Source: Sphingomonas sp. UNC305MFCol5.2 (GTDB taxonomy: Bacteria; Pseudomonadota; Alphaproteobacteria; Sphingomonadales; Sphingomonadaceae). From it: DNA of 64,000 nucleotides. The DNA lies in the NCBI RefSeq assembly GCF_000712135.1, contig NZ_JOOE01000003.1, positions 793,501 through 857,500 on the forward strand, given 5' to 3'. Positions 44,866 to 53,326 of this stretch are shown here, piece after piece. Position 1 is the stretch's first letter. Every line of letters starts with the position of its first letter. A program made the translations under genes and the position numbers. Below the pieces are notes generated by a model, which was not told the DNA's origin, ran no database searches, and was given only the letters and a program-made list of their open reading frames with translations.

Positions 44866-45351
44866 ATGCAAAGCCTTATGAACTCCAATTGGGCAAAAGC
44901 GCTGCCGTTGAGCGCGCTCGCGCTCGCGGCGACGTTTTCGTTGGCATTTCCGGCGAGTGCCCAGAATGCAGACCCTGCCGAACAGGCCGTCGCCTATGCG
45001 CGGTGCATGCGGCAGAACGGATTTACTGATTTTCCCGATCCGGACTCTGAAGGGCGCATCCTCCTCCGGTCGCGGCTCGACAGCCGATCGGCGCCGGCGT
45101 TTCGGGCCGCCCACCAAGCCTGCAATGAGGTGGCGCCGCCGGGCTGGCGGTCGGAGCGCCCGGATCCCAATCGCAGGACCAAGTTGCTCGGCTTTGCGCA
45201 ATGTGTGCGCGCGAAAGGCGTCGCCGATTTCCCCGATCCGAGCGCCCGAGGCGAGTTTGACTTTAGTCGTATCGCCGACAGTCCGACGCTTCGGACCGCG
45301 ATGGAGAACTGCAGGCGTGCCAAAGGCATCATGGTCGGATTTGGCGGCTAA
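44866..45351 (+). CDS. Small secreted protein with duplicated C-x-R...FPDP motif
   Basis: The 161-aa protein has a signal peptide ending at FPASAQN (about residue 33). The mature part contains two related units: ARCMRQNGFTDFPDPD (about 44-59) and AQCVRAKGVADFPDPS (about 104-119), each followed by another Cys (QACNEVAPPG; ENCRRAKGIM). The four cysteines suggest two disulfides. The CMRxNG...DFPDP pattern is common in exported proteins of actinobacteria and unusual here; no function is known. A strong hairpin terminator follows at once. Confidence 0.78.
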   Translation: MQSLMNSNWAKALPLSALALAATFSLAFPASAQNADPAEQAVAYARCMRQNGFTDFPDPDSEGRILLRSRLDSRSAPAFRAAHQACNEVAPPGWRSERPDPNRRTKLLGFAQCVRAKGVADFPDPSARGEFDFSRIADSPTLRTAMENCRRAKGIMVGFGG

Positions 45352-45368
45352 CGCAGTGTCCGTGGCAT

Positions 45369-45401
45369 TGTCGGCGCGCCGCCCCGTGCGGCGCGCCGAC
45401 A
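45369..45401 (+). terminator. Strong GC-rich hairpin terminator
   Basis: TGTCGGCGCGCCGC (45369-45382) pairs perfectly with GCGGCGCGCCGACA (45388-45401), 14 bp with a 5-nt loop, starting 18 bp after the stop of the small secreted protein. Only a short T-rich stretch (TCTTC) follows. Confidence 0.75.
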
Positions 45402-45819
45402 TCTTCATCCCGGTGATGGCAGGAGAGCCAAGGCGGCAGCGAGGTTTTTTCAACGAGCACCGCGCCTGTCTAGACTTTGCTGTCGGGGATAGGTCTGGTT
45501 GGCGGGAAGGTGAGGGACGTTACCAAGCGAGCCCATTGCGGCTTGGCGTCAGCACGATGGGGTGACCGGCCGGCACTGCGCGGCGGCGACAGACTTTCAC
45601 GGCACAGCCCTCAGCTCTCGCTGAATGCCGACGTTGTCCCAGGGACTGCTGGTCGGCTCTTATCTGACCTGCCGGTCAGGAATGCGCCCTCAACTCAACC
45701 ATTTAGCTATTCGAGATTTGATCCCGAAAGCAGTCATTGATGCAGCTGCGCTGCCGCGCGGAGGCAAACCTTGCGATGGTCATGCGCATAGGATTGAGGT
45801 CGCCGAGCGCGGAACGCGA
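45402..45819. other. Gap without recognised genes
   Basis: Frames here are short and not protein-like. An AT-richer stretch is seen at about 45700-45750. No repeat or RNA gene is recognised. Confidence 0.35.
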
Positions 45820-46788
45820 CTAATAGATTGCAGGCGAGTCGCTGGCGGGAAAACTCTCGTCCAGCGCCTCGTCGAGGGCGCGGTCTTCCTCTTCGACAGC
45901 CGCGCCGGTGGGAGACCGGCCGGCCAGCCAGAGGGCCAGGTTCTTCGCATAGTGCCGGATCGATTGCCGCGCCTCAGGCGAATGCGCCAGCGCGTGGCCC
46001 GGCTTCTCGCCGACAAAGCTTGGGCAGCCACGCGATGGGTCCCAATTGTAATCCGTGAAGTGGTGGAAGGTCGATTCCGCGAGCGCGGGGCCGCCGGCGG
46101 CCGATGGTTCGAATGCCACGGCGATGTTGAAGGCGCGACCGGTCACCTTGCTGGTGCCGGTTGCGATCACCCGGGCGGAGGGGTCCTCGGGCGGCGCGCC
46201 GACCGCGCCCTCGTGCGGATGCGCCGGCAAGTAGCGGATCAATCCGCCGGGCGCTTCGGGATCGCGCAGCACGGGATGCGGTTCGCCGACGATGTGGATT
46301 TCCTGGAAATCGCCGTTCGCGCCGGAATGATAGTTCGGCCAGAGAATATAGCCGGTCTCGCGGTCATCGATGATCCGGCGCGCTTCGTCCGGCTCGGGAT
46401 TCCTGCTGTGGAAGAAGTGCGCGGCGCCGACGCCGCCGAGCGTGCAGACCGAACAGCCCAAATCCATATGGTCGCGCGTCACCAGCAGGCCGCGTCCGCT
46501 CTGGCGGAAGCGGCCGATCGCCGCGCAATCCTCCGGGTCGAGGCCATCGCCGGTGTCGACTGCGAACAGCCAGAGTTCGTCATAATCGGATCGGTCGATC
46601 GTCGAGAGTATCGGATCGGGGCTGCCCGGCGCGGTGCGATCCCGGGCCGTCACCTCACAGAGTGGCGCCCCATCCTCATCGGTCAGCCCGGCGAGATAGT
46701 CGCGCAGCATCGAGAAGCGACTGATATTCCAGTCGTCGGCGGTCCCCGGGATCGTCGTCTGGAGCAGGATGCGGATCGGCCTCGACAT
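45820..46788 (-). CDS. Conserved hypothetical protein, possibly ThuA-/amidotransferase-like fold
   Basis: The 322-aa protein starts at ATG 46786-46788 and looks soluble. N-terminal IRILLQTTIPGTADDWNIS, DYDELWLFAVDTGDGLD and QSGRGLLVTRDHMDLGCSVC resemble the alternating strands of class I amidotransferase/ThuA-like folds, with Cys/His residues clustered at about 112-130. Other marks are YILWPNYHSGANGDFQEIHI and HHFTDYNWDPSRG. The last 25 residues form a separate acidic tail (DEALDESFPASDSPAIY) like the small proteins of the 'DESFPASDP' type. Function is unknown; the fold assignment is tentative. Confidence 0.68.
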   Translation of the reverse strand: MSRPIRILLQTTIPGTADDWNISRFSMLRDYLAGLTDEDGAPLCEVTARDRTAPGSPDPILSTIDRSDYDELWLFAVDTGDGLDPEDCAAIGRFRQSGRGLLVTRDHMDLGCSVCTLGGVGAAHFFHSRNPEPDEARRIIDDRETGYILWPNYHSGANGDFQEIHIVGEPHPVLRDPEAPGGLIRYLPAHPHEGAVGAPPEDPSARVIATGTSKVTGRAFNIAVAFEPSAAGGPALAESTFHHFTDYNWDPSRGCPSFVGEKPGHALAHSPEARQSIRHYAKNLALWLAGRSPTGAAVEEEDRALDEALDESFPASDSPAIY

Positions 46789-47100
46789 TCATTCCTCCCG
46801 AGCACTGGAAGAGCCGGACAGGTGGGACGCTCGACTGCCATTTCGTTGGCCACAGGGTGAAATCGGAAAAACCCCTGCGTTCATCATCCCTGTCACGTCC
46901 GATTAACACGGCTCCCCAAGCTGCTCCAATGCTTCGACCGGAGCCTTGGCCGGTCTTGTGATGGATTTGCGCGGCGGCCGCATCTGGCCAGGGGAGGGGA
47001 GCGGCCAAGACCTTGGAAGGTGCGGGACTGAACCAAGGGACAGGTGATGCTCATGTTCCCTCGTGCCCATCTCCGGGTGAATGCATTTCAGGAGGAACAC
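46789..47100. other. Divergent promoter gap
   Basis: 312 bp between divergent genes. No operator-like repeat stands out. A ribosome-binding site CAGGAGGAA lies at about 47088-47096, before the SDR gene. Confidence 0.4.
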
Positions 47101-47850
47101 ATGGCATTGCTCACCGGCAAGACGGCGATGATCACGGGCGGCACCAGTGGCATCGGCTTCGCGATCGCAACGCTGTTCGCGGCGGAGGGCGCGCAGGTGA
47201 TCGTCTCCGGACGTCGCGAGGATGCGGCGAAGGAAGCGGTGCGGCAGATCGGGGCTCGGGCCGCGCATATTCTGGGCGATGTCGCTGATCCCGAATTCCA
47301 CGCCCGGGCAGCCGACGAGATCGCCGAGCGGTTCGGCGCGCTCGACATTTATGTCGCCAATGCCGGGATCAACACGATCCGCGATTCCGGCGAGGTACCT
47401 GAGGCGGAATATGATGCGCAGTTCGCGACCAATACGCGCGGCGTGTTCATCGGCGTGCAGAAGATCGCGCCAATCCTGCGCGATCGGGGCGCCATCGTGA
47501 TCACCGGCTCTCTCGCCAGCGAGAAGGTGCTCGACGGCCATGCAGTCTATGCCGGCTCCAAGGCGGCGATCGGCGCCTTCGCACGGAGCTGGGCGCTCGA
47601 GCTCAAGAACCGCAGGATCCGCGTCAATGTGTTGAGCCCGGGACCTACCGATACCGAGATACTCGGCAAGCTCGGCGTTACGCCCGAGCAGCGCCCGGCC
47701 TTCGAGGCGCGGATGGCGGCGGCGATCCCGCTGGGGCGGCTCGGGCGCCCGGAGGAGCTTGCCAGTGCGGCGCTGTTCCTTGCGTCCGACATGAGCAGCT
47801 TCATCACCGGCGTGAACCTGCGCGTCGATGGCGGGATGGCGCTCCTTTAA
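47101..47850 (+). CDS. SDR-family oxidoreductase
   Basis: The 249-aa classical short-chain dehydrogenase starts at ATG 47101, fixed by the strong GGAGGA upstream. The NAD(P)-binding TGGTSGIG is at about 12-19, VANAGIN at about 84-90, with catalytic Ser in VITGSLASE and Tyr/Lys in YAGSKAA (S-x12-Y-x3-K). The C-terminal GGMALL end is typical. R37-R38 (SGRRED) after the second strand suggests NADP(H) preference. The substrate is not predictable. It converges with the LuxR-type regulator gene, and the two stop codons overlap. Confidence 0.92.
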   Translation: MALLTGKTAMITGGTSGIGFAIATLFAAEGAQVIVSGRREDAAKEAVRQIGARAAHILGDVADPEFHARAADEIAERFGALDIYVANAGINTIRDSGEVPEAEYDAQFATNTRGVFIGVQKIAPILRDRGAIVITGSLASEKVLDGHAVYAGSKAAIGAFARSWALELKNRRIRVNVLSPGPTDTEILGKLGVTPEQRPAFEARMAAAIPLGRLGRPEELASAALFLASDMSSFITGVNLRVDGGMALL

Positions 47851-48485
47851 AGTTCGATGATCCCCCGCCGCGCGGCGACCGTCACTGCATGGGTGCGGTC
47901 GCTGACGTCGAGTTTGGCAAATATATTCTTGAGATGCGCCTTTACCGTCTCCTCCGACAGAGACATGGCGTGCCCGATCTCCTTGTTCGCCTTGCCTTCG
48001 GCGACCAGGCGCAGCACCGCGACTTCGCGCAGGCTCAGATTGTCGTCGCCGACATGCAGCGCGATCTCGGCGGCGACATCGCCGTGCACGTGGCGGCGCC
48101 CGCGATGGACGTTGTGAATCGCATCGAGCATCTCGGTCCGCAGGCTGCTCTTGAGCAGATAGCCCGTCGCCCCCGCCTTGAGCGCGCACACTGCCTGCAC
48201 ATCGCCGGCATAGGTGGTGAGAACCAGGATGCGTGCGTCGGGGAAATCGGTACGGATCGCGGTGATCGCATCGACGCCGTTCATCACCGGCATCTGCAGG
48301 TCCATCAGCGTCACATCGGGCCGCAGCTCGCGGTAGCGCGCAACTGCCTCGGCGCCGTCGCGCGCCTCGCCGATCACGATCATGTCGGTGCGGTCCTCCA
48401 GGATCGAAGTGACGCCTTCGCGCAGGATCGGGTGATCGTCGACTATCAGGATGCGGATGGGCGAGACGCCCTTTTCAGGCGGCAT
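47847..48485 (-). CDS. NarL/LuxR-family response regulator
   Basis: The 212-aa regulator starts at ATG 48483-48485 (MPPEKGVSPIRILIVDDHPI). The receiver has DDH, phospho-Asp in VTLMDLQMPVMNG and Lys in GYLLKSSLR. The C-terminal LuxR HTH reads LSLREVAVLRLVAEGKANKE, then LSEETVKAHLKNIFAKLDV. It overlaps the end of the large sensor kinase gene by 11 bp, so it is the cognate partner. Its own stop overlaps that of the convergent SDR gene by 4 bp. Confidence 0.93.
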   Translation of the reverse strand: MPPEKGVSPIRILIVDDHPILREGVTSILEDRTDMIVIGEARDGAEAVARYRELRPDVTLMDLQMPVMNGVDAITAIRTDFPDARILVLTTYAGDVQAVCALKAGATGYLLKSSLRTEMLDAIHNVHRGRRHVHGDVAAEIALHVGDDNLSLREVAVLRLVAEGKANKEIGHAMSLSEETVKAHLKNIFAKLDVSDRTHAVTVAARRGIIEL

Positions 48486-51400
48486 GGTTCGGGTCTTTCT
48501 TGTTGCGGAGAAGCCGGGAGAAAATTCGCCAGCGTCGGCCGTGCGCCTGGTCGACGAAGGCAAGGCGGGCAGGCAGGCTCATCGTAACTGCGCAGCCCAT
48601 GCCCGGGCGGCTGTCGATCGAGAAGCTGCACCCGATCCGTTCGGCACGCTCGCGCATCCCGACCAGGCCGAAATGACCGGGTTTGTGACCCTGCGCAGCT
48701 ACTTCGGGCGGCATGCCCACGCCGTCGTCGCGGATCTCCACGCCGAGCTGGCGCTTGCCGAAGCGGACGACGATCTCGACCGCACTGGCATTGGCGTGGC
48801 GGCACACGTTGAATAGTGCCTCGTCGACGATCCGCCCCAGCTCAACCGCGACGAGTGGGTCGACCGGACGCTGGCGCCCTTCGACCACGATACGGACCCC
48901 GATCGCGGGATCGAAGCCGGCCGCCACCGCACGCTCCTTGAGCAGCTCGGGCAGGTCGCCTTTGTCGCCGGCGCCGCGAAGGTCCTGCACGCGGTTGCGG
49001 CCCTCCGCGATGATGTCGTCTGCGCGCGCCAGCGCGGATTCGAGCTGGCCGCGTGCCGGCCCCTCCGGCGGCATCTTGTTGGCGACCGACTGGAAGCGGA
49101 GCACCAGACCCTGCACGCTTTGCAGCAGCGTGTCGTGCAACTCGCGGGCGATGCGCTCGCGCTCTCCGAGCCGTTCCTCCAGCCGCGTCCGGATCCGGCC
49201 CGCCACCTGCGCCATGCGCAGCCGATAGGCGACCCAGAGCAGGACAAGGACGATCGTGGCGCACAGGGCAAGGAACCACTTCGACTGGATGAAGGTGGGC
49301 GGGATGGTGAACTCGACCGTGGCACCGGCCTCGTTCCACACCCCATTGCCGTTCGCCGCGATCAGCCGGAAGCGATACGTGCCGGGAGCGAGGTTTGTGT
49401 AGAAGGCCTGGCGCCGCGTGCCGGCTTCCACCCAGTCAGTGTCCTGCCCCTCGATCCGGTAGCGGACCTGGGCGGCGCGCGGATTAGAGAAGCTCAGCAC
49501 CGCAAAGTCGAACTCGATGTTCGAGCGGCCCGCGGGAAGCGTCACGTTGACCGGGTCGCGATAGACCCGGTCGGCGACGAGCGCGCCGACCGCGACCTTG
49601 GGCGGAGTCATGCTGCGCTTCACGTCCCTGGGGTCGAGCCACAGGGTGCCTGTCTGCGTGGCGATCCAGAGGCGTCCGTCGCCACCCTGCACGATCGCGT
49701 TGCGACTATGCGAATGAGGGCGGCTCCGGAGACCATCGGCGGCGTCGAACACCTGCATAGGCGGTATCCAGCCTGGTTCGGAGAGGGCGCGGTCGAGATC
49801 GGCCGAGCGCAAGCGCAAAATACCTGCCGGGCTGGCGAGCCAGGTGTCGCCGGTAGCGGTGCGAACCGTGCCGTTGACGCCGCTGAACAGCGGCATTCTC
49901 CGCGCAGTGACTGTGCGGAACCCCCTGCCATCGAAGCGCGAAAGACCAAATTCCCCGCCGACAAGGAGGGTGCCGGGAACATCGCGGTTGAGCGAGATGT
50001 CGTCGGGCGCATAACCGCCGAACGGTATCGGAAAAGATTGGCGGGTGAGTCCATCGAGCCGGCTCAGCACGCGATCGCTCCAATGTACGACGATCCGCCC
50101 CTGATCGTCGGTCATCATCGAACGCGGCGCAAATGGCCGCCCCGGCGCGCCGGCGATCCGCTGCCAGCGCCCCCGATGCAACCGCGCCATGCCGCCCAGC
50201 CAGGCGGTTACCCAGAAATCGCCCCGCCCGTCGAAGGCGCAGTCGTACACGACATAGTCGAGCGGGACGCGCGGGCCCGCGCGAATGCTGCCATTCCGCC
50301 AGATCATGATCGGCTTGCCCGGGTTCGGGCCGGTCGCGTTGTTCAGGCCAATCCAGATCGCGCCGTCGGGCGCCTCGCACAGCGTACGGGGTTCGTTGCC
50401 CGGGCTCCGGAAGATCGCCTCGGGTCGCGCGTTTGGCCGTACGCGATATACAGTCGCGGCTTCTCCGATATAGACGCTGCCGTCGGATGCACGCAGCAAC
50501 AGGTCGCCATATGCGGCGGGCTGGGCAAGCCCGGGTTCGTAACGCAGGGTCGCCGGCCAGAACCGGTCGAGCCCGTTCTGGGTGCCGGCCCAGACATTGC
50601 CTTCCGCGTCCTGAAAGACCCGGGTCGTGGCGTTGGACGACAACCCGTCGCGGCCGGTGAAGTGTTCCACGCGCGCCACGGCCTCTGCTCTGGTCGCGCC
50701 GCCGCGCGGATCGGGTCGGGTAACGCGTTGCAGCCCGCCATAATAAGTGGCGATCCACAGATTTCCCTCTCGATCGAAGCGCGGCCAGCCGCGAATCTCC
50801 CCGGCGTCGGTCGCGTACGGATAGCGCAGGGGCGGCGGTGCGCCCTGTGCGCCGGGGCCGGTCAGCGGATAGCTCCCATGCATGTCGCTGATCCAGACGC
50901 GCTCCTGCGGATCCAGCGACAATCGCCCCTGGGCACCCGGATCGTGACGGATGGATTCGAGCCGGTCGGTGCCGGGGCGCACCCTTGCGATCTTGCCGGA
51001 CAGCGCAAAGCTCACCCAGGCGGTCCCGTCGGTGGTGACGACCATGCTGAACGGATTGTCCAGCGGTGCGCCGGCTTTCGTGCCGAACGAATCCCAGCGA
51101 CCGGCCCGATACCGCAACAGGGGCAACCCTATCTTCTCGGTAAGCACCCAGATCGTGCCGTCGGCGGTCTCGTGCATAGCGAGCACACGATCGGGCGAAG
51201 GCGGCGCATCGAGCAGGCGCAGTCGGCCGTCGCGATAGACGGCGAAGCGGCCGGTACGCTCGAAACTGGTCCAGATATCGCCGTTACGCCGTACGAGGAT
51301 CGCCGAAGGCGCGCCCTGGGCGACAAAGTCGATGCCGGCACCCACCGACTCGAAGCGGATGCCGTCGAAGCGGAAAAGCCCTGTGGCGGCGGCGATCCAC

Positions 51401-51582
51401 AGATAGCCGCGCGGGTCCTGCGCCAGCGCGAACACCGGGCGCGGCGCGTCGCTCTCCTCGCTCCAGCGCTGATGGGTGTAATGCGCCATCAGGCGCGGCG
51501 AACCCGTATCGGGGCTGGCCGCCGCCATGGCGACCGGCTGCAGCAGCATTGCGGCGGCGAGAAGGGCCCTGATCAGTTGCAT
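48475..51582 (-). CDS. Reg_prop/Y_Y_Y sensor histidine kinase
   Basis: The 1035-aa membrane sensor has a signal peptide (MQLIRALLAAAMLLQPVAMA). A periplasmic double beta-propeller of two-component-regulator (Reg_prop) repeats follows, to about residue 660 (e.g. RGYLWIAAATGLFRFDGIRF; EGNVWAGTQNGLDRFWP). The Y_Y_Y domain is at about 670-745, one TM segment at about 750-775, HisKA_3 with phospho-His in RERIARELHDTLLQSVQGL, and HATPase with DDGVGMPPE. In Bacteroidetes and Xanthomonas-type bacteria such sensors detect oligosaccharides. Paired with the LuxR regulator downstream. Confidence 0.92.
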   Translation of the reverse strand: MQLIRALLAAAMLLQPVAMAAASPDTGSPRLMAHYTHQRWSEESDAPRPVFALAQDPRGYLWIAAATGLFRFDGIRFESVGAGIDFVAQGAPSAILVRRNGDIWTSFERTGRFAVYRDGRLRLLDAPPSPDRVLAMHETADGTIWVLTEKIGLPLLRYRAGRWDSFGTKAGAPLDNPFSMVVTTDGTAWVSFALSGKIARVRPGTDRLESIRHDPGAQGRLSLDPQERVWISDMHGSYPLTGPGAQGAPPPLRYPYATDAGEIRGWPRFDREGNLWIATYYGGLQRVTRPDPRGGATRAEAVARVEHFTGRDGLSSNATTRVFQDAEGNVWAGTQNGLDRFWPATLRYEPGLAQPAAYGDLLLRASDGSVYIGEAATVYRVRPNARPEAIFRSPGNEPRTLCEAPDGAIWIGLNNATGPNPGKPIMIWRNGSIRAGPRVPLDYVVYDCAFDGRGDFWVTAWLGGMARLHRGRWQRIAGAPGRPFAPRSMMTDDQGRIVVHWSDRVLSRLDGLTRQSFPIPFGGYAPDDISLNRDVPGTLLVGGEFGLSRFDGRGFRTVTARRMPLFSGVNGTVRTATGDTWLASPAGILRLRSADLDRALSEPGWIPPMQVFDAADGLRSRPHSHSRNAIVQGGDGRLWIATQTGTLWLDPRDVKRSMTPPKVAVGALVADRVYRDPVNVTLPAGRSNIEFDFAVLSFSNPRAAQVRYRIEGQDTDWVEAGTRRQAFYTNLAPGTYRFRLIAANGNGVWNEAGATVEFTIPPTFIQSKWFLALCATIVLVLLWVAYRLRMAQVAGRIRTRLEERLGERERIARELHDTLLQSVQGLVLRFQSVANKMPPEGPARGQLESALARADDIIAEGRNRVQDLRGAGDKGDLPELLKERAVAAGFDPAIGVRIVVEGRQRPVDPLVAVELGRIVDEALFNVCRHANASAVEIVVRFGKRQLGVEIRDDGVGMPPEVAAQGHKPGHFGLVGMRERAERIGCSFSIDSRPGMGCAVTMSLPARLAFVDQAHGRRWRIFSRLLRNKKDPNHAA

Positions 51583-51598
51583 CGTCGTTCCAGCAACT

Positions 51599-51682
51599 CC
51601 CCCGGGGGTCCCCGCCTGAGCCTAAACCGAAGCAACCCGGCCTTCGCCGGCAGGCGCCGACGATGCTACCCCCGAATGGGGG
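51599..51682. promoter_or_regulatory. Two CCCCC/GGGGG inverted repeats upstream of the Reg_prop kinase
   Basis: CCCCCGGGGG lies at 51599-51608 and CCCCC-GAAT-GGGGG at 51669-51682, both in the 160-bp divergent region. They could be binding sites of the adjacent LuxR- or FixJ-type regulator. Homopolymer-like G/C palindromes are uncommon enough to be noted, but the high GC content raises the chance rate. Confidence 0.4.
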
Positions 51683-51741
51683 AGTGGAAAATCCCCGGAG
51701 CGAAGGCTGGCCGGGGTGCGCGTAAGGGCTATCGCCTGACG

Positions 51742-52137
51742 GTGCCCAAATTGATCCTACGCTATCCTGACGGCCTTTTCGGCGTCGCGCTGTTGCTCCT
51801 GCGGCTGTCCTATGCCGTGATCGCGTTTCCGGCGCTCGCGCGCCTTTGGCCCGCGCCGTCGATCACGGTGCCGATCGGGCTAGGTGCGGCAGCGATCGCG
51901 CTGGCGCTGGCGTCAGGCTTCGGCGCGAGGGCAGCGGCGCTGCTGCTCGCCGCCGTGCTGGCGATCGGAATCGGCAGCGCGCGAGAAGATCTTGCATGGT
52001 TCCTGGTCAGCTGCACGGGCGGCGCCGTGGCGCTGGTGCTGCTCGGCCCCGGCGCCTGGTCGATCGACGCGCACCTCTACGGCCGTCGCGTGATCCGGCT
52101 CGAGCCGCGGTCCCCGGAACGGGGAGGTCCGGGCTAA
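51742..52137 (+). CDS. Small hydrophobic membrane protein (DoxX-like?)
   Basis: The protein is about 131 aa from GTG 51742 (MPKLILRYPDGLFGVALLLL). Three to four hydrophobic segments follow: VALLLLRLSYAVIAF, ITVPIGLGAAAIALALAS, AAALLLAAVLAIGIG and WFLVSCTGGAVALVLLGPGA. It ends in DAHLYGRRVIRLEPR, similar to the tail of DoxX-like proteins. ATG 51676 is an in-frame alternative. It is located between the divergent kinase and the FixJ-like regulator. Confidence 0.65.
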   Translation: MPKLILRYPDGLFGVALLLLRLSYAVIAFPALARLWPAPSITVPIGLGAAAIALALASGFGARAAALLLAAVLAIGIGSAREDLAWFLVSCTGGAVALVLLGPGAWSIDAHLYGRRVIRLEPRSPERGGPG

Positions 52138-52212
52138 CCGGGTTCGGGATTATGCCCGATCGCCCGTCATGAGAAGTTTGCCCGTCTCCAGCCACACCAG
52201 CCCGGAGGTCGC

Positions 52213-52878
52213 ATGATGAACGAGAGACTGCAGAAGGACGAGCCGACCGCGCCGGATCGGCCGCTGGTGGTGATCGTTGACGACGATGCCGCCGTCCGCA
52301 CTTCGATCGAGGAGTTGATGCTCTCGGTGGGGATCGATGCGGCAGGCTTCGGTTCGACGCGCGAGCTGCTCGAGGCGAAATTGCCCGAGCGGCCGGGTTG
52401 CATGGTGCTCGACGTGCGCATGCCGGGTTCGAGCGGGCTCGATCTGCAGCAGCATCTCGCCTCGGCGGGCAATGCCAAGCCGATCATCTTCCTGACCGGG
52501 CATGGCGATATCCCGATGAGCGTGCAGGCGATGAAGGCCGGCGCGATCGACTTTCTCACCAAGCCGGTGCGCGACCAGTCGTTGCTCGACGCGGTGACGC
52601 TCGGCATCGAGCGCGACCTCGCCCAGCGCGTTGGCGCACAGATCACGAAGCTCCACGCCGATCGCTACGGCACGCTCTCCCCGCGCGAGCGCCAGGTGCT
52701 TCGCCAGGTGGTCCAAGGTCGCCTCAACAAGCAGATCGCCTTCGACCTCGGCATCAGCGAAGTCACGGTGAAGCTTCATCGTAGCAGCGTGATGCGCAAG
52801 ATGGCGGCCAATACGGTCGGTGAGCTGATCCGCGCCTGGGACCTGCTGCCCGAATCCCTCAGGCACGAGGGGACCTAG
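52213..52878 (+). CDS. FixJ/TodT-type response regulator
   Basis: The 221-aa protein has a receiver (VVIVDDDAAVRTSIEELMLS; phospho-Asp in CMVLDVRMPGSSG; Lys in DFLTKPVRDQSLL) with the FixJ-type linker. The LuxR-type HTH is LSPRERQVLRQVVQGRLNKQ then ISEVTVKLHRSSVMRKM. ATGs at 52213 and 52216 are both possible after GGAGG. It is followed by a single-receiver gene and a PAS kinase in the same direction; these three could form one phosphorelay like FixL/FixJ. Confidence 0.93.
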   Translation: MMNERLQKDEPTAPDRPLVVIVDDDAAVRTSIEELMLSVGIDAAGFGSTRELLEAKLPERPGCMVLDVRMPGSSGLDLQQHLASAGNAKPIIFLTGHGDIPMSVQAMKAGAIDFLTKPVRDQSLLDAVTLGIERDLAQRVGAQITKLHADRYGTLSPRERQVLRQVVQGRLNKQIAFDLGISEVTVKLHRSSVMRKMAANTVGELIRAWDLLPESLRHEGT

Positions 52879-52960
52879 ACCATGGTATGGTACCAACGCG
52901 CTGTAAATTCAGCGATATCCGGAGGCGGGCGCGGCTTGCGCGTCGAGAGGGACCCTCCGC

Positions 52961-53326
52961 TTGTCCAGACCATCGGTGATCGCGATCGTGGATGACGACG
53001 AGGCCGTGCGCGACGCGCTGTTCGACCTGCTCCAGGTGGAGGGGTTCCGTGCGCGCACCTTCGAGGGAGCGGCGTCCTTTCTCGATATGTGTGGCGATTT
53101 CGACTGCGTGATCACCGATGTCCGCATGCCCGAGACCGACGGGATCGAGCTCCAGCGCCGGCTGCGTGCCGGCGGTTCGGCGATGCCGGTGATCTACGTG
53201 ACTTCGTGCAATGAGGAAGTGCTGCGCACCCGCGCGCTCCAGGGCGGCGCGGCCGGCTGGTTCACCAAGCCCGTCGACGACGAAGCGCTGCTCGGTGCCC
53301 TCAAAGCGGTGCTTCCGCGATGTTGA
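52961..53326 (+). CDS. Single-domain response regulator (receiver only)
   Basis: The 121-aa CheY-like protein starts at TTG 52961 (MSRPSVIAIVDDDEAVRDAL). The phospho-Asp is in CVITDVRMPETDG, with Thr in YVTSCNEE and Lys in GWFTKPVDDEALL. There is no output domain. Its end overlaps the start of the following kinase by 7 bp. FixJ-type receivers are its closest relatives by motif. It may act as a phosphate sink or an intermediate between the kinase and the FixJ-like regulator. Confidence 0.88.
   Translation: MSRPSVIAIVDDDEAVRDALFDLLQVEGFRARTFEGAASFLDMCGDFDCVITDVRMPETDGIELQRRLRAGGSAMPVIYVTSCNEEVLRTRALQGGAAGWFTKPVDDEALLGALKAVLPRC

Noticed and set aside
45625..46860. 411-codon plus-strand frame opposite the conserved hypothetical gene
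   Set aside because: The minus-strand product has a hydrophobic-core pattern and plausible fold, while this translation is Arg-rich and featureless.
49120..51675. Long plus-strand open frame across the Reg_prop kinase
   Set aside because: The sequence is non-protein-like and fully antisense to a well-supported kinase; only its last part (51742-52137) is kept as a separate membrane protein.
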